Assembly: GCF_029867415.1 (NCBI RefSeq)
Contig: NC_081180.1
Location: forward strand, 26,622,808-26,686,807
Direction of reading: 5' to 3'
Length of the DNA stretch: 64,000 nt
Origin: Vicia villosa
Taxonomy: Eukaryota; Streptophyta; Magnoliopsida; Fabales; Fabaceae
Shown here: piece after piece, positions 24,361 through 37,324 of the stretch
Position numbering within the stretch: position 1 is the stretch's first letter
Layout: each line of letters begins with the position of its first letter
Position numbers and translations under genes: made by a program
Notes under the pieces: model-generated
The model's input: the letters and a program-made list of their open reading frames with translations, nothing else
Told to the model about the DNA's origin: nothing
The model's database searches: none

Positions 24361-24541
24361 AAACACAAACAACACTTCTCAAACACTTCAAACACCTGGA
24401 TGGCATCTTCAAGCCCATCTCCGACAAAAGTCCCTACTTCAGCTAGGGCAAATTTCTTGGTATTCTAGTGTTCAATCATCTTCCACCTTCAGATACCGAC
24501 TGGCACACAAACCACTCTATATCTTCAGGTTTAAGAAGATT

Positions 24542-24554
24542 GAACAGGGGCAGC
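24542..24554 (+). other. Ogre 1 polypurine tract
   Basis: GAACAGGGGCAGC lies immediately before the 3' LTR start, at the normal plus-strand priming position. Confidence 0.75.
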
Positions 24555-25954
24555 TGTCATACCCCAAAATTTGCCCACAATATTCAAATATTCAAATTAT
24601 TTTAAAATTGGATTTTTTTTATAAAATTTTGAGGTCATTCACATTGACGTCTTGAATTTTATAAATATTCAATTTAAAGTCTATTTTAAAATATAATAAT
24701 TTACTCTTAAATTATTTATATTTTAATAAATAGCAAAATGCTTTCTCATGCTTCATACACTTCCAATTGACTTTTATTTCAAACAAATAATATAACATAG
24801 TTGGTAAGGAGGTAAGGCTTGCAAGTACAAAGTCTCGGGTTCAAATCCCACTTCTAACACTTTTTTTTCTTTTTTTTCTAACTATAGTTTTAATTTTATT
24901 TTTATTAAAAAAATCACAAAAAATCATTTTTTTTATCATTTTATTTTTAATTTTCGCACTATTTAAATATGCATTTTTTAAAATAGTCAAATTTTCACTT
25001 TTATGTATTTTCTAGTCAAAAATCATCAAAAATCATAAAATATTCAAAAAAATCCAAAAAAAAAAGTTTTTAATCTTATTTGTCCTATTTTTAGCACTTT
25101 TTTAGAGAACAAGTCAATTTTATTAAATTAGTTTGATTTAATTTTTTATTAAAATTAAAACAAATTGATTTTTGGGCTTTGATTTGGTCCATAGTTTTAC
25201 TATAATTATTTTTTCTAACCTAATTCATGATATATAAATAAAACTAACAATTACAAATTTCTCAATTTACTCTCTCACAACTAAACCCTTATTTTTTTTA
25301 ACACCTTCAACCTTATTCTTCATTCCTAATTCCTACCTACAAAACAATTCACCAAGTTTCTTCAATATCTTTTGTTCTTCTTTTGCTTAGTTCTTGGCCA
25401 ATGATTTCGTATGAGGCCTCATCTTCTTCTTTTTTAAAGAAAAAATCTTTTTCTAAATCTTTTTATCAAAACTAAAAATAAACCTTTTGTTTTCAAAACC
25501 TTTTGGCCAATGATTATCATATGAGGCCCTTGATGTATGTTTTTATACTAACTTTAGTTTTTGGCTAATGATGATACTTGAGGCCACCTTTTATCAAAAT
25601 TCTTATGTTTTTGACATCCTCTTTATGTTTCGAAACATTTTCTTTCAACTCTCTTTTTTTAAAAAACCTTTTTCAAATACTTTATCTAGAATTACAATTT
25701 TTTTGGCCAACGATGATACATGATGCTTGTTTTTTTTTAATCATTGTTTTGGTCATTGTTGCTACATTTTAGTTTAAATTTATGTTTTTACAATCATAAT
25801 TATTTTTTTTACTTTTGAGAATTTTTGCCCTTTTAGCCATAATCTAACTTTCTGAACCTTTCTTTATTTTTTGGGAAAATTTAGATTATATGAGGTCAAA
25901 CCTATTTTATAATATTTTTTATTTTATTATTGTAACTATTATCATTACTAACCC

Positions 25955-26015
<61 letters not shown>

Positions 26016-28013
26016 CATTATTATTAACATTATTACTATCCTTGTTTGCAGGTACTTCCTTTGGCCATTAACCTTGTTTTGGCCAAACAATTTTGCTGGC
26101 CACTTTTTCACCATGTACTCTCAAGAGCGCACAACACCCAATCTGAGCTAAGTTTCTTTTTTTGTTTTTATTTTAATTGCATGAAATTTTTTATATATAT
26201 TCCTTTCTTTTTTTATTATTAGTATAATTTTTTTGTTTTATTTATTTTTATTTATTTAACCAAATTAGTTTTTATATATAATAATTTCATAGTTATTTAT
26301 TTTAATCGAAAACTCGTTTTTTAATTTTATCAATAATTATTTTTAAAACAATAAAAAAATTTATTTTTGTATATATTTTTAATTAATTAATTAATTGAAA
26401 ATTAATAATTAAAGTTTTTGTTAACCTTGATTCATTTATAAACCTTAAAATCTTCAGGCAGGTGTTCTCCACTAACGCATTGTTAGGCCTTATAAACCTT
26501 TTGGGTCACAATAAGTTTTCTTAAATAACCCTTTAGGGTTCGTAAACTTTTTAGGGTTTATAATCAATTAACGTTTAAATCAGTTAATGCACTAACATTT
26601 CTCTTCTTCATGTCAATTCTTTTCAGGGTTACCATCAGGGTTCGTCCGCCTACGCGCCACGCCAGATCAAAAGCTAAGTCCCTAATTTGATTATTATTTT
26701 AAATATTATTTTTGTCCTATAAAATAAATTATGATTTACTTTTAAATATCAATGAGTCAGCCATACACTCACTGCATCCTTTTTCTTTATGCCCATCTTT
26801 TAGGATTCATCACAATCTGGTCAGTGTCAATGCTTCATGCCTCAAGGCTAGCCTCTGCCCATCAACCTTCATCCATCAAAGATAAAAGTTTGTCAGACTG
26901 CCAAAGCTACGTTGGTAACCCTAAACTCTGTCTTTATTATTACTTATGTCAAACCCTATTAAGGGATCCGCTGGTTTCATTGTTCCCTTCCCCGTATTAT
27001 TATGTAACTGTTCCCTGGTTGTATTGTTTGGCCTTGAAGGCACTTAAAACTGTTATATTATATTTACTGCGTGGTTAGTAATTTAGGGAGTGCAAACCAT
27101 GAACTGAACATAGATCACCTAATTACAAGATAAATGTAATCGAAGTTAACCACGTGATTGCTGCACACACTCACCTTTAGGGTAACCTCTTCTGTTGCCT
27201 GTTGCCTTGCTGCCTCTAAGTGTACTAAATAGTCAAGTCCCTCGATTCCGAGGATACCTAAAGCAAAACAAATGTTGCCCTAAGTTCATTATCATCATCA
27301 AGTTTGTCCCTCGATGTTGCCTTATATGATGATTGTCCCAATTGCTAAGGTATCCTCGCATGATGCCTAAAAAGATTAATGACTATTATATCCTTCCCTT
27401 AGACTACCTGCCCTCTTTATGGCATGGGACAGTCTTATGGCGAACGATTACTCGATGACCCTTAAACATCCAATTGAAAGGCTTCCTGCCCTCTTATGGC
27501 ATGGATAGATCCTTTCGCCTCGAAAAGCTAAAAGAACAAATTTTTAAACTTAGGGTAAGTTGCTAGTAATTGCTTGCTCCATTCAAATTCAAAATTCAAA
27601 ATCAAACTATTTTCCCATTAATTTTCAAATACTTTTCAAAAAGACTACGCTTATTTACAAGCTAAAGTTCTTCTTCAAAGTTTACTTTTCACACCTCATA
27701 TTTCAAAATAATTTCAAACAAGGCTACGCTTATTTATAAGCTAAAGTCCTTAACGAAACCTTTTACTATTCGCACACCGCTTTTCAAACAAATCAAACAA
27801 ACAAAGTGAGCTAAGCAATTAAGAGCCCATGGATAACCATGGATGCAAAGGGTGCCTTACACCTTCCCTTTGTATAACTTACCCCCCGAACTCAAAATCT
27901 TTCAAAAGGTCTTTCCTGTTCTTTTAGCCTTTCTTTAAATTGGATAAAATAAAAGTCGGTGGCGACTCTTGCTTACCGCGACATTATTAAAAAAGTCAGT
28001 TCACCGTATTACA
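24555..28013 (+). repeat. Ogre 1 3' LTR, 3459 bp
   Basis: Same sequence as the 5' LTR where checked. The only difference noticed is one ATT unit fewer in the microsatellite near 25953-26020. Confidence 0.95.
24786..24863 (+). ncRNA. tRNA-like module, 3' LTR copy
   Basis: Identical counterpart of the 5' LTR module: A box 24793-24804, B box 24838-24848, followed by the same T-run. Confidence 0.5.
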
Positions 28014-28319
28014 CCACTTGTTAGACGATATGCTAGTGATCTAGAGGGGGTGAATAGATCACGAGAATTTTCTGCGGTGTTTTTAAAACTTATGATTATC
28101 GGAAGCGTCTTAGAATTGACTCTCGTCTATTCCAAACCTCTATTGGTAGGATAAACCAAAACTCTTAATTCCACTTTTTAGACGATAAGCTAGTGATCAT
28201 GAGGGGTGAATAGATCAACAGAATTTTCTACAGTGTTTTTAAAACTTCTTATTATCGGAAGCGTCTTGGAATCTACTCTCATCTATTCCAAACCGCTATT
28301 GGTAGGATCTGATATGCTA
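28014..28319. repeat. 157-bp tandem duplication at the copia B LTR end
   Basis: CCACTTGTTAGACGATATGC at 28014 recurs as CCACTTTTTAGACGATAAGC at 28171, and the following 140 bp also match. The unit contains the LTR end plus the first bases of the presumed primer site. Confidence 0.85.
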
Positions 28320-30427
28320 TAAAATGTGAAGAATATTGATATGCTTAAGAGTTAGGAGGAATCAAATAATTTTAAAAAACTTTGTGCGTTTGAATATGAT
28401 ATGCTTGATTGGCTACTTCCAATTAGAGGATAGTGGGATAAATTGGCTAAGGCAATTTATCAAACAGTTACTGTGCATCAATTTTATTGAACTAAAAAAA
28501 ACAACAAACACGTGGTGTGAGCTATTAACTTGTTAAAGCAATCCAAGAGTCGTAAATTGAGAAACCCAATTGCAATCAACTATTACAATTCTCTTATGTC
28601 AAATGATTTCGTATCATAATTTTACTCTTGGATCAATTTTCAAATTAACAATTATGAACCAAGATTAGTAGCAAGCAATAGAGAAAATAGAGAAAAAGGA
28701 ACACAAGGATTTGTTTAGACAGTTCGTCATTCGTCCTCGCTACGATTACGTCTTCCCCCAATTTCAAACAGGAATTGGGATAGTTTTTATTATTACTTTG
28801 CAAATGTTCTTACAAGAGATGATTAAAGCAATGAACAAAACAAATTCAATATATGTTGATTCTTTATCTTCTCTCGCCTTGATCTTAAGCAAGATCCAGT
28901 CGACTCAATACCCAAGAGCTTTCTTTGATCCTCCGGTTACTGTGACTTACTTGAACGAACCCCTGTTCTTCAAGACCTTCACTCGGCTGAATCCTTAGCA
29001 AAGCCTCTTGTAAAAAACCTCCAAATCACCTTAATCTTGGAGGACAAAATCCTAAAGATTTTATACAAAGAAACTCCCACAATCTTTACTCAAAGGAATA
29101 CTCAATTCCTATCCATGGACGTTATCAGACTTGAATATGTACCTGCAACACAAAAATGATTATGTGTAGTTGTGTTATGAGTAGGAAAAAGAATGAAGAT
29201 GAGAAGACTTGTGTATCTTTCAAATGTTGCTTCATAAATTATGAAAAAACAAGTATATATATGTGAGTGTGTGAGTTGATGAGCTGAAACCACAATCAGA
29301 TGCCCAAAATTTTATTTGATGCGAGTGATGTGTCAACCTAAATGATGCATGGAGTTATAGCTGAATAGTTGAGGTTCATATGCAGTGAGTTTCAACTGGT
29401 TCATGGTTCAGTGTGCGTCGAACCATACATATTATGCGTCATACAAAGTTTGATAGGCCAACCTGGTGGAAACCTTGAGTCGACCTAAATCATGCAGTGA
29501 GGTAGACTGGCTGTTCAACCCATTGGAGGTCGACCTGGTGAAACCAGTGAGTCGATCTAAACTAGGCAGAGATGTAGGCTTGCTTTTCTTCACTTTATGT
29601 GTCGATCTATGCTTTCTGTGAGTCGACCTAAACTAGCTAGAGAAGCAAGATTGCCATTCTTGACTCTATGCGATGACATGTGCTTGTTGTGAGTCAACCT
29701 AAGCTGACCAAAAGGTACCAAACAATGACTTTGTGATTTCTTCAATTGTTTTGTGTGAGGCTTCCCATCTTTGAGTATTTTCCATCATTCAAAACACTTT
29801 TGTGAGGTATGCATGCACTTACAAAAAGGTCCTTTTAACTAACTATTTTCAACCATGGACGAACATCGACTCGAATTTTCAACATCAGACCGTCCATAAC
29901 TTGTAACACAAACTAATTAACATAGAAGTTCGAAAATTTCAACAATCAAACTTTTGGAGGTCCACATCACCTTTTCATATCACAACTCATAGGTGGGAAT
30001 GGTATATAACAAGTACAGATAGGACTGTCATTACGCCACCCTATGAGAGTAGAGGTCACAATTTAGGTTTGTACTTTTATGCTCACCAACACACGCAAGC
30101 CATTCTTGATCTTTGTCTTCTATGTCTTTAGAGGCTTCTGATTGTATGTTGATTGAAGCATGTTGTAGAAGGATCACAACTTGAGTCTTTTTAATAGAAG
30201 TCTTTGAGTCTTCAGAACTTGTTCAGCATAACCTTGTCTTCAGAGTCTTCAACACTTGGTCTTCAGAACCTGCTCTACTAAACCTTGTGTTCAGCATCCA
30301 AAGCTTTAGAAGGCCTCCAAAGCTTCCTTGCAAAAGTCATGATCAGAAGCTCTTGTACTAACGTTCCTTAGCACTGTTGCAGAAGAAGCATTCCAAAATC
30401 TTGACTTCCTTTGTAACACATCATAGG
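28320..30427. other. LTR-like non-coding stretch left of the hAT nest
   Basis: No gene. 29400-29700 has repeated (G)AGTCGACCTAAAC... phrases and 30170-30330 has repeated CTTCAGA(A/G)... phrases, both typical of legume copia LTRs. A unit at 29815-29995 recurs twice at 39.7-40.04 kb. Open frames such as 28711-28998 lack any family signature. Confidence 0.5.
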
Positions 30428-32867
30428 TAAGGGTGGCAAAACGGGCCGCCCGCCCTGCCCGTCGTTTAACATCCGTAATTTTCCTTAAATTAATTTAATT
30501 AGAATTTAAATTATTTTATTGGAATTATTTGGCATTTCTCTGAAAATTATGGAAAATAATAGAATTGGGCCGAGGTAGTGTTTAGTAAAAGGAGGGGTGT
30601 TAGTCATGAGGCCTTTTTTACTAAAATTATGTTGTTTTCATAGAAAGAAGGAAAAGAGGAAAATTGGAAATAGAACAGAAAAGAGCAAAAGAGGAGAAGA
30701 GAGCAAGAACGTGAAAGTGCAGAAGCAGAGAAAGAGGAAGAATTCAAGAATTTGGCTAAGGTAAGGGGGGACTTATCTAATTAGCATCTATTATCGGGTT
30801 AGGGGTTAGTAACATATAATAGATGTGGGATTCGTAATCAATTGAGTCATATGATAGGTTTAGGGATTGAGTCAATTGGGTGATGTGTGATCCCTTTGTT
30901 GAATCTATGATGTGTGTTGTTATGGTCTTAATTGATGCTTAGTTAGTGTATTCTGATGTGCATTTTGTGTGGTACTAGTCAGAGACCCGTGCTGTCGCCC
31001 GGGTGTATTATTTGTGATGTAATATTTTTTGAACGATACGAAAAATATGAACTAAAGAAGTTTGATCAAATTGCATATATAAAATAGAAATTAACCATTT
31101 AAATTTTTTTTTTTACTAATAAGATATTAGTAGTATGAAAAATGATCCACAAAAAAAGTTTAAGATAGGTCAACACGGGTAAGTTCATTTGTTGGTGATA
31201 TATAATTGTTATTATAAAATCACTAATAATTAGAAATATTTAAAAATAAATATGTAACAAATCAACAACGTGATAAATTCAATATATTTAATAACATTAA
31301 CTATTTACAAATATTTTGATGATTAAATAAAAAAGATATTGTGGCGATAATGACCCGTGATCGAATTGATGATGAAATTCTCTTTAGCAGTATATATTTT
31401 AGTTAGTTTTAGATGCATTACTTGAAAAATTATGTATTTTTTGTGCTATCAAAAAAGTTGAAGCACTTTGTACGGGTAAATTTACTCGATACAATAAAAT
31501 ATATGTATTATTTGATTAAAATAAAATAAATATTGAATTCATAATGACCCGTAAAATAAAAAGTTAATTGTTTGTATGACTATTGAGTTTTATTTAATTT
31601 AATTTAATAAGATAAAATAAAATTTTAATATTATTAAAATTAAAAAAAAAATTAATTTTTTAGTGATATTTAACTAATAGAATTGATATGATTAGATAAA
31701 AATTAAATAAATTAAAAATATATGTTTTTGATTAGTGCTAAATTACACACAAATGCAGGAGTATTTATTTCAAGGTTGTTAGTTCATAATAGATGATAAA
31801 ATGTATAAACAATAAAAATTTTAAAATAATTTTGACAAAAATCAAGATATATTTTATTAATCATATTATCATTTAATTAAAAAACACAATAAACCTTTGA
31901 ATTTATTACGATATATTGTTTTTATTTTTATACTAAAACATTTAATTATAACAATGAATGAGGAGTTATTTGTTTTAATTTTGGTGGTTTATGACACATT
32001 AAATTTATACAAAACCAAGATGATAAAATTGTGTGATAAAAAACTGAGATGTGAATTTCCATTAAAAAAGGCAAAGCATGATTAAATATTTGACAAATTA
32101 ACTAAATTATTTAAATAATTTACACAAAGTAAGAACTTTAAAAAAAATTATTTTACTAAGATATTGTTTTTATACATTACAGAATTCATATCATGACAAA
32201 TAATAGAAAAAGAATAATATTGAAATGATAGTGAGATAGTTAAAGTTAGAACTAATTTATTATAGAATTAAATTTCAAAATATTTATTGAATTTATTATA
32301 GAATTAATTTGCAAAAAAGCATATAATAACTTTTTTAATAAAAATGGAAAAACCTAAAGAGGGATGCTATATGGTGCGAACAATATTCTCACGAAATTTC
32401 ACGAAAGTAGTTTTATTGCACTTGTATGCTCTTTACTTTTAAATGGATAATTGTAAGATAACAATTTATTTTCAAATGAAAAATTTGAAGAGATAAAAAT
32501 GTTACAAATAAAATTATAAAAATTATAAATCAAAGTTGTATTTGACGATGACATGACTGTTGCTGATTCAAAAATTGTCTTCGTGCCTCTTAATATATTA
32601 GTAGAAACCATTCGCATCCATTTTACGAAAATAAACTCGAACTATTTATCATTTTCCAAACCTAAAAATTCAAATAACTCGTAATCACTAATAGTTCATA
32701 GCACTTCATACTAAAAAGTCAAAAGAACAAATCAAAACAGATGTAAACTTTCAGCATCTAAATAAAAGTGAAAGTGAGGAGAGGTTTTACAGTAAATTTT
32801 TACACTGAAAGAGTAAATAGTTAAAATTATATGCAGAACCTATCAAAGGTACCATCTAGTGTTTTTA

Positions 32868-33012
32868 AACTATGAAACTCACACTTCGGATCCATAACTT
32901 CTAGTAGAACTGATCTGCAAGAACTGATCTAAAACTTTTGAAATACATCATGTTTTAAGCTATGAAATTCACACTCCTAGTCTAGAACTTCTAGTAAAAC
33001 TGATCTGCAAGA
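32868..33012. repeat. About 82-bp tandem duplication in the Helitron
   Basis: AACTATGAAACTCACACTTC...CTAGTAGAACTGATCTGCAAG recurs as AGCTATGAAATTCACACTCC...CTAGTAAAACTGATCTGCAAG. No function seen. Confidence 0.8.
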
Positions 33013-34381
33013 AAATTATGTTTCAGGATACAATCAAAACTAATATAAGATTTAGAATATAGATATAAAGCAGTAAAATAGTAGATGAATATACCTTTTG
33101 AATGCATACAAGTGGGCATCCATTAGATCAGCTCTTATTTTTATTTCTATTTACCTGAAAAAAAATTTATAAAAAGTAAAAATCAATGAAATCAAAATGG
33201 GGAACATGCAAAAGTATTCTATTAAATTTTGTTTTACACTACTGATATGATTCATTTATTTCTAATAAAAAAGTAATCTTGTATGAGAACAATTTTCTTA
33301 CTTCAAACCTAAACATACAAATAAGTTTCCATCTCTTGACAGACAGAAAAAGGACAATGAAATTGGCCCACCTGCATAATTTTGCAGCAAGACCGCCCTT
33401 CATTCAAACCAATCGTCTAATTAAATTATGCAGACAGAACAGACCCACAACGAAACTAACCGAAAAAGGATAGTGCATAAAAGTGATCTGGTTCAGCATC
33501 ATTAAACCAAAGGCAAACCTGCACCGTAAATACAAAAAAGAACAACTCAACATAACTCCACACCAGAATCGCAGCATAAACCGAAGTGCACCAAACTGCA
33601 AATCTGATGCACCCAGCAAGAAAACCATGCACCATCACACCATAAACTCCCTGCATAATTTAAAAACCAACCCAATTTCGGCTCAACAAATATCACCACA
33701 CCAGAACTCCTACTGCTATCACAACAAAAATTGCTAACAGAGAAAATCTAACAGAAAATTAGAAAAAAGCATAACCATTATAACAGAATTAGAAAAGAGC
33801 TTAACAGAATCAGAATTTAACTAACCTCACTTTCGATTTGATCTCAGCCCTTCAATCTCCAACAAACTCTAACTTGATTCCATTTAGCATATTGTTACTT
33901 GCTTTGTCACAACTTTCATATATTCGAGTTCCTGCGCATGATTAGAATCCTGAGATACAAGAAAATAACAATAGGTAAGTCATGAAGGTGTGTAGTACTG
34001 ATCCATGCACAATCTCACTTCTTATTATATGCATAGTAGAAGCCATTAATTATAGCCATAAGATCCAACGGGTCTGCAATCGCCGCAAACATCCTAGTTA
34101 TTTCAAATTGGAATTTTTGCAATCAGCTTCGCAATCCAGTTGACCATCCATTGAGGGAGAAAAATGGTGTTTCCGCAAACATCCATTGATCTGCAATACA
34201 AAGTGAATATCATGAAGAATAAAAATGCAGTATGCTGCTTAATCTCTCTGCATAAAAGACAATGACTTCATCTTGGAGCTGCAAGGCAATGTTAGAGAAA
34301 GTGAACTCCTTTTTGGTATTTGTTTCAATAATTGGCCCCACGTCAACTCCTTTAGTTTATGTATGTATTTATGAAGCTCAC

Positions 34382-34577
34382 CAGCTTTGCATTCACTGAA
34401 GCCCTGTCACCAACCACATGTATAGCTAATATGGCAGCAGTTTTATCACTTGATGAGGCTTTAGCAGCTGCTGCACTTCTTCCATGTACTAAGAAAGTTG
34501 CAACATCTACAATACTGAGGGGCTGCATCAGGATTTGATTTGGAATCGTCTTTAATTTGATTAAGTGCTTTTTCAAA
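34382..34577 (-). pseudogene. Captured-exon candidate inside the Helitron
   Basis: 196 nt bounded by a good acceptor (TTTTATTGCAG) and a donor (GTGAGC) on the minus strand. One frame is open throughout and reads SIVDVATFLVHGRSAAAAKA then SSSDKTAAILAIHVVGDRAS. I do not recognise the family. Composition is richer in GC than its surroundings. Confidence 0.45.
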
Positions 34578-35129
34578 CTGCAATAAAATCAAATTAATGG
34601 TAAATTCATAACAGTAAATATTTGATTATGAAAAAGAATAGGAATTGAATGTTTTCTAAAACCATGATGGAAAGAACAAACATTGATAGTGTTGATGAAA
34701 ATATGAAAATCCACCTGTTGCTGAAAACATAAAATACACTTACCTTCTGGATCTTATTAGTTTGTTGAAAACCTCTTGTAGAACTTAGTAATTCTGGATT
34801 TTGCATCAAAGTTAACCTATAATAAACCTCATAGCATAAAAGTTAACCTAAAACAAAAAACCCAAAATAGAGATCACCAACTTAATGTCTAGCAATTATA
34901 TAACACAACCAACAGAAAATCATGGTTCATGTAACACTTGAAGGCTCACCAGTAAGTGTAACATTTGCACTGTCAGATTATAGATCAAAAGGGAAGAAAC
35001 TGGATTATAAAAAAAACATCTAGTGGGTATATAATACAGTATTGGTGAAATTTGAGTCAAGAAATTTACTCCAATATAAGATTCAAAACCTATTGATAGA
35101 ACACAATCAAAATAAAGTTAGAGAAAATT

Positions 35130-35600
35130 CATTCAAATCAAAAGAACATAAAAAGGGAAGACTGGAAAATGCTAGAGACAGAGAAAATAAATTTTCTTCG
35201 ATTCTTCCCTGTGCTCCATCACTTTGATCTTCCAACTCATGCTCTTGTTCTATGTCTTTGATCTCTAAGTGGTGTACCTTCATCATTTTCTTTTTAGAAA
35301 CCCTAATTTTTTCGAATCAAATTACATGTCAGTGGTATGAACATCTAGCACAGAAAAATGCATAAGAAGATCGAAATAACAATAAAAGAGAGAAAAACAT
35401 ACCTTTTTGAGAGTGGCAGAGGAATGAGAAACGAAGATGGAAGGAGAAAGGGGACGACGATGTTGTAGGGTTTGAGAAGAATAGAAGATCGAAAACGGGA
35501 GAGAGAAGAGAGAAAGGGATGTAGAATTTGAACTGATTGAATGGAAGTACAAAACTTTTTGAGTTTGTCCAATGAGAAGCACACAAATGGCATTGAGCAA
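35130..35600 (-). pseudogene. Captured 5' gene end candidate inside the Helitron
   Basis: On the minus strand a CT-rich, UTR-like stretch (35600-35403) runs to a donor AAAAAG|GTATG. It is followed by AATTAGGGTTTC and an ATG (about 35288) opening a short frame, MMKVHHLEIKDIEQEHELED.... This resembles a 5' UTR exon and first coding exon taken from a host gene. Product unknown. Confidence 0.35.
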
Positions 35601-37324
35601 TATTTATTTTGTTAATTACTTAGATAGCCTTTTGTTAGTGTAAAAAATATTTGAAGGAAGGGTATATTAGTAAGATTGGGCAACATTATAGTATTTGGTA
35701 GATAGTTGATGTGTGATCTATTTCCTGAAATTCGTGCTGGTATGATTTGAGGGCAATTGGGATGTGTAGAATGTTGTTTTCTGCGATTTGGGATTCTCAA
35801 ATTTACCGGTTGGCGCCGCATCCCATGGTTGGCGCCGCGAACGGTTGGGCAGAAAGCCAGGAAGTCTTGACACGCTCAGTTCGCGTCGCGTCCCAGTGTT
35901 GGCGCCGCGAAGGCGTACTTTTTCCTCGTTTCGCGCCGCGAGCATATGTTTGCGCCGCGAACTGCTTGGCAGAGAGCCATTGATTTTTGAGACGCTCAGT
36001 TCGCGCCGCGAACCAAGTTGGCGCCGCGTGCTGTTAGTGATTGGAACATTTTAAAAAGTTTAAAGATGCATAACTTTTTAACCGTTGGTCCGTTTGATGT
36101 GCCGTTTCGAGCTAAACGAACCTTATAAAATAATCTATTTGATGATTAATGATGTGATTGTGATTGAATGATGCATATACATATAAACATGCTTGATGAT
36201 GATGGTAAGTATGATGAAATGAGTATTTTGATAATGTTACTCATTAGACTTGACGATGGTATAAGTATGTTCATGTATGTTGCATTCATTCATATTCATT
36301 GATGATGTTGTATCCATGATTATGTGTTGGATCAGTGAAGGGCATGATTCCCATTGTGTGGAATCTGTGCTGGCAGGGCCGTATCTTGATGATGTTGGAT
36401 CGGTCATGGGTTATTCCCATTTGATGATGTTGGTACCACATGCATAGTGTCAGTTCATACATATGCATATTTTTATAACATGATTGGATGTATTCCGGTG
36501 TTGTAAATATTGATGATGTGTTGGTTGATTGTTTGTGATGATGAAGCTTGTCTGAATGTCTGTTTATGAAACAATTGGGTGAACGATGCAACTATGATGT
36601 GTTATTGCTTTATAACCTTATAACATTTGTTAATTATGATGAGACTCACCCTTACATGTTGTCATTTTCAGATTGAGGATAGCGGCTGTTCGACTCGGTG
36701 AGGATTAGCTCATGAGTCAGTTATTTAGTTAGCGTCAGGTGTCATGCTCTGATATTTGTAACACTGGGGACGCGATGCTTAGAGTTTATGTTTTATAACT
36801 CTAGTCATGTTTGATGTTTTGAAGGATAAGTTTTAAAGATGTTGAACTTAGTCCGTTGATTTAATTTCCGCTGTGTTAACATGAAAAGTCTTAATCGATG
36901 ATGATTGCCTCAGTGAATGCATGACATGACTGAATGATGTTTATTTTATTATGAATTTTGGCACCCTTATTTTCATGTACTCTGAATGAATTTAATTAAA
37001 TTGCCGCGGGGTTAGTAAGGGGTGTTACACGTCGCCCGCCCCGCCTTAAGCCCGCCAAAAAACGAGCCGGGTGTGCATGCCCGTCAAATGAAATGGGCAT
37101 AAAAATTATGCCCGCCCCGCCAAAATGGCGAGTTTGCGGGCGGCGGGCTTGCCCGCCTATTTTTATTTATATTTTTTCATTTTTTTAATAGATTAATAAG
37201 TTTTTTTTACCTTTTAATTAAATTTTTCACTTATTTTTTAAAACAATTATTTATAAAAGCAACATTTTAACAAATTTTACTTAAAAAATATTACATATAT
37301 TTACAAATAAATATATAAAATAAA

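Larger units (their letters stand above)
15896..28013 (+). mobile_element. Ogre-like Ty3/gypsy element, young and non-autonomous (Ogre 1)
   Basis: 12.1 kb with LTRs 15896-19357 and 24555-28013, TG...CA ends, and the 5-bp target duplication CCACT at 15891-15895 and 28014-28018. The primer site (19362-19379) matches tRNA-Arg, as in the Ogre lineage. The 5.2-kb interior has only a gag scrap and tandem arrays, with no protease, reverse transcriptase, RNase H or integrase. The LTRs differ by 3 bp in length, explained by one ATT unit, and look identical elsewhere where compared. Such a recent insertion without pol must have been mobilised by a helper element. Confidence 0.93.
14240..29884 (-). mobile_element. 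Copia B remnant, split by the Ogre-like element
   Basis: The decayed gag at 14262-15841 is joined, once 15896-28013 is removed, to an LTR-like segment at 28019-29884. On the minus strand that segment begins TGTTGAAAATTCGAGTCG and ends CGTCTAACA. Directly after it comes AGTGG|CATCAAGA, resembling an initiator-Met primer site; the bar marks the Ogre insertion. The outer LTR boundary is inferred from the TG...CA form, and similar sequence at 39.7-40.0 kb makes it uncertain. Confidence 0.55.
30975..35675 (-). mobile_element. Non-autonomous Helitron, 4.7 kb
   Basis: On the minus strand it begins TCTTACTAATATACCC after an A and ends in a hairpin (ACCCGGGC-GACA-GCACGGGT), six bases, then CTAG followed by T. 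That is insertion between A and T with TC...CTAG ends and no target duplication. No Rep/helicase was found. The interior is AT-rich with gene-like pieces carrying splice sites. Confidence 0.75.
30465..37029 (-). repeat. Solo LTR of a gypsy-type element, split by a Helitron
   Basis: On the minus strand it starts TGTAACACCCCTTACTAACC at 37029. The other end at 30465 reads TTTAACATCC on the plus strand, probably a TGTAACATCC end with one change. The target duplication CGTCG is at 30460-30464 and 37030-37034. Removing the Helitron leaves about 1.86 kb with no primer site, coding region or second LTR. GCGCCGCGAA-type repeats cluster at 35810-36030. Orientation could equally be plus, since the ends are nearly palindromic. 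Confidence 0.75.

Noticed and set aside
28711..28998. 95-aa frame as a possible gene
   Set aside because: Lies in LTR-like sequence, no family motif, and codon use looks random.
35322..35600. Three overlapping minus frames as proteins
   Set aside because: CT-rich UTR-like composition keeps all frames open; better read as a captured 5' UTR exon.
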